This document shows, one piece after another, positions 60,479 through 64,000 of a stretch of 64,000 bases of DNA. The DNA is taken from positions 434,001 to 498,000 of the forward strand of contig NZ_JAFBGA010000003.1 of NCBI RefSeq assembly GCF_016909575.1, written 5' to 3'. Source of the stretch: Streptomyces sp. HB132. GTDB lineage: Bacteria; Actinomycetota; Actinomycetes; Streptomycetales; Streptomycetaceae. The notes below the pieces were generated by a model, which was not told the origin of the DNA, did not search any database, and saw only the letters and a program-made list of their open reading frames with translations. Position numbers and translations under genes: made by a program. The stretch's first letter is position 1, and the number at the start of each line of letters is the position of its first letter.

Positions 60479-61180
60479 GTGAGCTGCAACGAACAGGAAG
60501 ACCGGGAGCGCATGCGTGCACGGATCAGGGCGGGCGACCGCGAGGCGTTCGCCGCGCTCTACGAGGAGTACGCGCGGGCGGTGTACAACCACGCCTACCG
60601 GCTGACGGGTGACTGGTCGACGGCCGAGGAGGTTCTGTCCGAGACCTTCCTGGCCGCCTGGCGTACCCGCCACGCCGTCGAGCCGGAGGGCGACTCGCTG
60701 AGGCCGTGGCTGCTCGGGATCGCCACGAACAGGGCGCGCAACGCGAACCGCGGTACAGGGCGGCGCCTGGCCTTCCTGGCCCGTCGCCCCGCCCCGGAAC
60801 CGGTGGCGGACATCGCGGACGCCACAGCCGGGCGCGTCGACGACGCACGGCGGCTCGCCGCGGTCCGGCAGGCGCTGGACGGGCTCCGCCGCCAGGAGCG
60901 TGAGGTGCTGGTCCTCTGCGTGTGGTCGGGGCTGGACTACGCCGGGGCCGCCGAGGCCCTGGGCATCCCCGTGGGCACGGTGCGCTCACGGCTGTCCCGT
61001 GCCCGCGACCGGCTGCGGCGGCTCACCGACGTGGAACTCGGCCGGACGCCGGGCGGCTCGGCGTGGGAAGCACGATCCGGAGAGACGGGCCGGTCCGCAG
61101 GGGAACCCCGCCCCGGCCGCGGAGAGGTAGGAAGCAGGGCCGCGTTCGTGGCCCTGCCCATCCAGGAGGAAGCCCGATGA
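60479..61180 (+). CDS. ECF-type RNA polymerase sigma factor
   Basis: 233 residues. Region 2 is REAFAALYEEYARAVYNHAYRLTGDWSTAEEVLSETFLAAWR and region 4 is LRRQEREVLVLCVWSGLDYAGAAEALGIPVGTVRSRLSRAR. GTG 60479 is used because AGAGG lies six bases upstream and it precedes region 2 by a normal distance. A 55-residue tail follows region 4. The stop overlaps the next start (ATGA), and that gene encodes the likely membrane anti-sigma factor. Confidence 0.92.
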   Translation: MSCNEQEDRERMRARIRAGDREAFAALYEEYARAVYNHAYRLTGDWSTAEEVLSETFLAAWRTRHAVEPEGDSLRPWLLGIATNRARNANRGTGRRLAFLARRPAPEPVADIADATAGRVDDARRLAAVRQALDGLRRQEREVLVLCVWSGLDYAGAAEALGIPVGTVRSRLSRARDRLRRLTDVELGRTPGGSAWEARSGETGRSAGEPRPGRGEVGSRAAFVALPIQEEAR

Positions 61181-62247
61181 ACGACCGTACCTCCGGCCCC
61201 GGGCGGGCCGAACGCGAGGAACTGGCCCGGCTGTTGCCGGTCCCGGCCGAACGGGACCTGCCCCCGGGCCGTCATCTCCACCACAAGGACACCCTGATGC
61301 GTCTGATCGACCAGGACGGCGACCGCGCAACCGCACGCCCCCGCCTCCTGCGCCCCGCCGTCCTGCTGCCCGCCGCCGGACTGGCCCTGGGCGGGGTTCT
61401 GTTGACCACGCTCGCCGTGACCGGCCAGGGCAGCGCTCCGGCACCGTCCGCCTCGGGCACGGGTTCCCGGGCCACGGCCCCGCACGGCGCGGCGGTGCTG
61501 CTCGACCGGATCGCCCTGGCCGCCGGGAGGAGCGGCGGACGGACGGTCACCGGAGACCAGTTCGTATACGTCAGGACACTGGCGTCCGGGAACGAGGGGG
61601 AATTCGGCGGCCCCGTGAGAATGACCGAGCCCAGCGAGCGCGAGGTCTGGATGACGCAGAAGGCGGGACCGGTGATCGACGAGGGCCTGATCCACCAGGA
61701 CGGCTCGTACATCCCGCTCGTCGTCGGCGTCCCGGACGGCGAGACCCCCGTCGGCTACCCGGCGGGCCTCAGCCGCCCGACGTACGCCTGGCTGGCCTCG
61801 CTGCCCACCGACCCCGACATCCTGCTCCGGCGCCTCACCACCGAGATCACCCGGGACCAGGACTCGCGTGACACCCCGGCCGAGGACCGGGACGAGGCGC
61901 GGGACGCCTTCGACGCCATCGGCGAGCTTCTGCGGGAGACGGTGATGCCTCCGAAGACAGCGGCCGCCCTCTACAAGGCCGCGGCGAGGATCCCCGGCGT
62001 CGCCGTGGACCCCGACGCGGTGGACGCGGCCGGCCGGCACGGGATCGGCGTGGCCCGCGACGACGTCCGGGCCGGCTGGCGCACCGCTTGGATCTTCGAC
62101 TCGACCACCCTGGAGTACCTGGGTGAACGGACCTACCTCATCAGGGACACCTCCATGGGCAAGAAGGGCGCCCTGATCGGCGTGTCGGCGGTCCTGGAGC
62201 GTGCGGTCGTCGACGCCCTCCGCGAGAGGCCGTCGACGACGACGTGA
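61177..62247 (+). CDS. CU044_5270-family membrane protein, likely anti-sigma factor
   Basis: 356 residues. The cytoplasmic N-terminus (about 1-57) is followed by one membrane helix (about 60-84, RPAVLLPAAGLALGGVLLTTLAV), a Ser/Ala-rich linker and an outer domain of about 240 residues. That domain has TVTGDQFVYVRTLAS and AALYKAAARIPGVAVDPDAVDA, the pattern of the CU044_5270 family. Genes of this family commonly follow ECF sigma genes. A zinc-binding HxxxCxxC motif is not seen in the short N-terminus, so it is not a classical ZAS protein. AGGAGGA before ATG 61177 is strong. Confidence 0.85.
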   Translation: MNDRTSGPGRAEREELARLLPVPAERDLPPGRHLHHKDTLMRLIDQDGDRATARPRLLRPAVLLPAAGLALGGVLLTTLAVTGQGSAPAPSASGTGSRATAPHGAAVLLDRIALAAGRSGGRTVTGDQFVYVRTLASGNEGEFGGPVRMTEPSEREVWMTQKAGPVIDEGLIHQDGSYIPLVVGVPDGETPVGYPAGLSRPTYAWLASLPTDPDILLRRLTTEITRDQDSRDTPAEDRDEARDAFDAIGELLRETVMPPKTAAALYKAAARIPGVAVDPDAVDAAGRHGIGVARDDVRAGWRTAWIFDSTTLEYLGERTYLIRDTSMGKKGALIGVSAVLERAVVDALRERPSTTT

Positions 62248-62252
62248 GAGTC

Positions 62253-62293
62253 CGGGCCGGTGGGGGCGCGCGTCGCGCGCCCCCACCGGCCCG
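62253..62293. terminator. very strong bidirectional hairpin terminator
   Basis: Perfect arms of 20 bases (62253-62272 and 62274-62293, GC-rich and fully complementary) with a single-base centre, between the anti-sigma stop (62247) and the convergent MFS stop (62328). The central bases must open to form a loop. Confidence 0.85.
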
Positions 62294-62327
62294 TCGTCGT
62301 GATCCGCAGCCCGTCGGGCCTTACGGC

Positions 62328-63551
62328 TCAGGCGTCCGAGGAGGAACGCGCCTCCGCGTACTCCCGCTCCTCGGTACGGGCGCCGGACGCCACCACACGC
62401 GAGGTGCCCGGGGTCCGGTCCAGCACTCCCGCCGTGACGGCCACGGCGAGCCCGGCCACGGCCAGCACCGCGCCGACCAGGGCCGGGGACGTCCAGCCCC
62501 AGCCCGCGGCGATGGCGACCCCGCCGAGCCAGGCCCCGCCCGCGTTGGCGAGGTTGAAGGCGGAGTGGTTGGAGGCGGACGCCAGGGTGGGGGCGTCCTT
62601 GGCCTTGTTCATGACGAGCATCTGCAGCGGTGTGGTCGTCATGAAGCCGATGCCGCCGAGCAGCATGACCATGACCAACGCGGCCCACTGCACGTGGACC
62701 GTGAAGGGGAAGACCACGAGGACGACGGCCAGGGCCGCCAGCGAGCCGTAGAGGGTGGGACGCAGCGCCCGGTCGGTCAGCGGTCCCGCGGCCAGCGCAC
62801 CGAGGGTCATCCCGATGCCGAAGAGCGCGAGGACGAGCGTCACCGAGGACTCGCCGAAGCCCATCGCCTCGGTCGTCATGGACGAGAGGTAGGAGTAGAC
62901 GGCGAAGACGCCCGCGAAGCCGAGGACGGCGGTGAGCAGGCCGAGCAGCACCTGCCGGTTGCCGAGCGCGCTCAGTTCACGGCGTACGTTCTGGTGCGCC
63001 TCGACGGGGATCTGCGGGACGAGACGGGCGAGCGCGGCCATGGCGGCCAGGCCGATCACGGCGACCACCATGAACGTGGCGCGCCAGCCGAGGTGCTGTC
63101 CCAGCAGGGTGGCCGCCGGTACGCCGACGATGTTGGCCACGGTCAGGCCGAGGAACATCGTGGCGACCGCGCGTGCCTGACGGCCGTCCGGCACGAGGCG
63201 GGCGGCGACGACCGCGCCGACGCCGAAGAAGGCCCCGTGCGGGAGCCCGGCCAGGAACCGGCCCGCCAGCAGCCAGCCGAAGTCGGGGGCGAAGGCGGAA
63301 GCGAGGTTGCCGACGGTGAAGACGGCCATCAGCAGCAGGAGCATCCGCTTGCGGGGGATCCTGGAACCGAGGCCGGTGAGCAGCGGGGCACCGAGGACGA
63401 CGCCGATCGCGTACGCCGAGACGAGGTAACCGGCGGTGGGTACGGACGTTCCCAGATCGTCCGCGACGTTGGGCAGCAGGCCCATCATCACGAACTCGGT
63501 GGTGCCGATGCCGAAGGCGCTCACAGCGAGGGCGAGCAGGGCCAGGGGCAT
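62328..63551 (-). CDS. MFS transporter, DHA1/AraJ-like
   Basis: 407 residues, 12 membrane segments. It starts LALLALAVSAFGIGTTEFVMMGLLP, the TEF-MGLLP signature of the AraJ/CmlA-like DHA1 exporters. Motif A is LTGLGSRIPRKRMLL, and LAGLPHGAFFGVGAVVA follows in helix 4. Drug or sugar efflux is likely; the substrate is open. GAAAGG lies eight bases before the ATG. A second MFS gene of the same type lies upstream on the same strand. Confidence 0.92.
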   Translation of the reverse strand: MPLALLALAVSAFGIGTTEFVMMGLLPNVADDLGTSVPTAGYLVSAYAIGVVLGAPLLTGLGSRIPRKRMLLLLMAVFTVGNLASAFAPDFGWLLAGRFLAGLPHGAFFGVGAVVAARLVPDGRQARAVATMFLGLTVANIVGVPAATLLGQHLGWRATFMVVAVIGLAAMAALARLVPQIPVEAHQNVRRELSALGNRQVLLGLLTAVLGFAGVFAVYSYLSSMTTEAMGFGESSVTLVLALFGIGMTLGALAAGPLTDRALRPTLYGSLAALAVVLVVFPFTVHVQWAALVMVMLLGGIGFMTTTPLQMLVMNKAKDAPTLASASNHSAFNLANAGGAWLGGVAIAAGWGWTSPALVGAVLAVAGLAVAVTAGVLDRTPGTSRVVASGARTEEREYAEARSSSDA

Positions 63552-63731
63552 GGAAAGAACCTTTCGGGCAGGGGGCCACCCGGGGCCGTGGTGGGCCGGG
63601 TGGCGGCGGTGTGTGTGCGGGAGCGTCGGCTTCGTTGCCGGGACGGGTTATGTATCCCGTCGGAACAAAGTCTCTCAGACGTTTTATGCCCGGACGTGAA
63701 CATGCCGTTGCGTCGGGGTGTGATGTGGGCG

Positions 63732-64000
63732 TCACTCGGTGGGTGCGGCTGCCCCGGAGGGCGTCGACGGCGCCGCGCCCGGGGACGCCGACAGCGCCCC
63801 CGCCGCCGCCGCGAGGGCCGCACACATCAACAGGGCGCTCACCCAGACCGGAGCACGGAAGCCGAAGTCCGCGCCGAGGGCCAGGCCGCCCAGCCAGGGG
63901 CCGGTCGCGGCGCCCACGTTGAAGGCCGCCGTCGCGAAGGAGCCCGCCATCGTCGGGGCGTCCGGGGCCAGGTGGAAGACCCGGGTGATCAGCGTCGTCC
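63732..64000 (-). CDS. MFS transporter, C-terminal part
   Basis: Runs off the right edge. The visible ~90 residues continue from TTLITRVFHLAPDAPTMAGS through FNVGAATGPWLGGLAL, the last two helices of a DHA1-type MFS protein, with an Ala/Pro-rich tail. They resemble the same region of the neighbour at 62328 (HSAFNLANAGGAWLGGVAI), so the two are related transporters in tandem, with a 180-base gap. Confidence 0.82.
   Translation of the reverse strand, partial: TTLITRVFHLAPDAPTMAGSFATAAFNVGAATGPWLGGLALGADFGFRAPVWVSALLMCAALAAAAGALSASPGAAPSTPSGAAAPTE

Noticed and set aside
1-64000. tRNA, rRNA, known riboswitches or an integrase-linked attachment site
   Set aside because: None was recognised by reading; the only att-like feature is the 21-bp direct repeat pair, and no integrase gene is present.

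Overview
The window is chromosomal DNA of a Streptomyces or a very close actinomycete. The evidence is the very high GC content with G/C third codon positions, GTG and TTG starts, Tat-type and actinobacterial lipoprotein signals, an XRE plus DUF397 gene pair, and genes typical of the genus: glnII, glnE, a glnA2-like ligase, and a malEFG-aglA-malR cluster. From memory, the backbone order (glnII ... mal cluster ... glnE ... glnA2, with nadE) resembles the S. coelicolor SCO2210-SCO2241 region. That comparison was not run here.

Layout. 1-5850: end of a sugar-type dehydrogenase, glnII behind a GlnR-like box, a possible cysteine leader peptide before a winged-helix regulator, a NarL-type two-component pair, and a MarR regulator divergent from an AhpD-like protein over a clear operator. 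5988-11823: a membrane protein, a TetR regulator, a tautomerase, a decayed Tn3-family element bounded by 28-bp perfect inverted repeats, an SGNH hydrolase and a double-YCII protein. 11959-19079: a giant secreted alpha-amylase/pullulanase and a secreted alpha-amylase with a starch-binding domain, preceded by CTTGC/GCAAG repeats like those near malR and malE. 19823-28570: a small 2-deoxyribosyltransferase-like protein, a DUF8017-like membrane protein, an arsenic block (permease, arsC, acr3, arsR, arsI) between two 21-bp direct repeats, an alpha/beta hydrolase, and an Rpn-like nuclease-family gene with a degraded tandem copy. 28851-33795: an anti-sigma-like ATPase, XRE and DUF397 triad, then an MFS exporter next to a MerR regulator. 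34160-41575: the maltose/maltodextrin block, with two paralogous LacI regulators at its two ends. 41652-49286: a PAP2 lipid enzyme, glnE, a PPOX-fold protein, a PrmC-like methyltransferase with an unusual leader, a chimeric broken phosphoesterase and an MFS gene. 49434-53042: a trypco2 gene and a trypsin-STAND NTPase fusion carrying eight 38-residue tandem repeats, the best candidate for a poorly described conflict system. 53050-60147: glnA2-like ligase, DUF3105, DUF305, CBS protein, multicopper oxidase, nadE. 60479-64000: ECF sigma/anti-sigma pair and two MFS transporters.

How the genes work together. Starch is cut outside the cell by the amylase and the amylase-pullulanase. Maltodextrins would be bound by MalE, imported by MalFG with an ATPase encoded elsewhere, and split by AglA, under MalR and its paralog. 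Nitrogen control is represented by glnII, glnE and the glnA2-like ligase. The accessory pieces (Tn3 remnant, arsenic block, Rpn-like genes, trypsin-STAND) lie between these conserved blocks.
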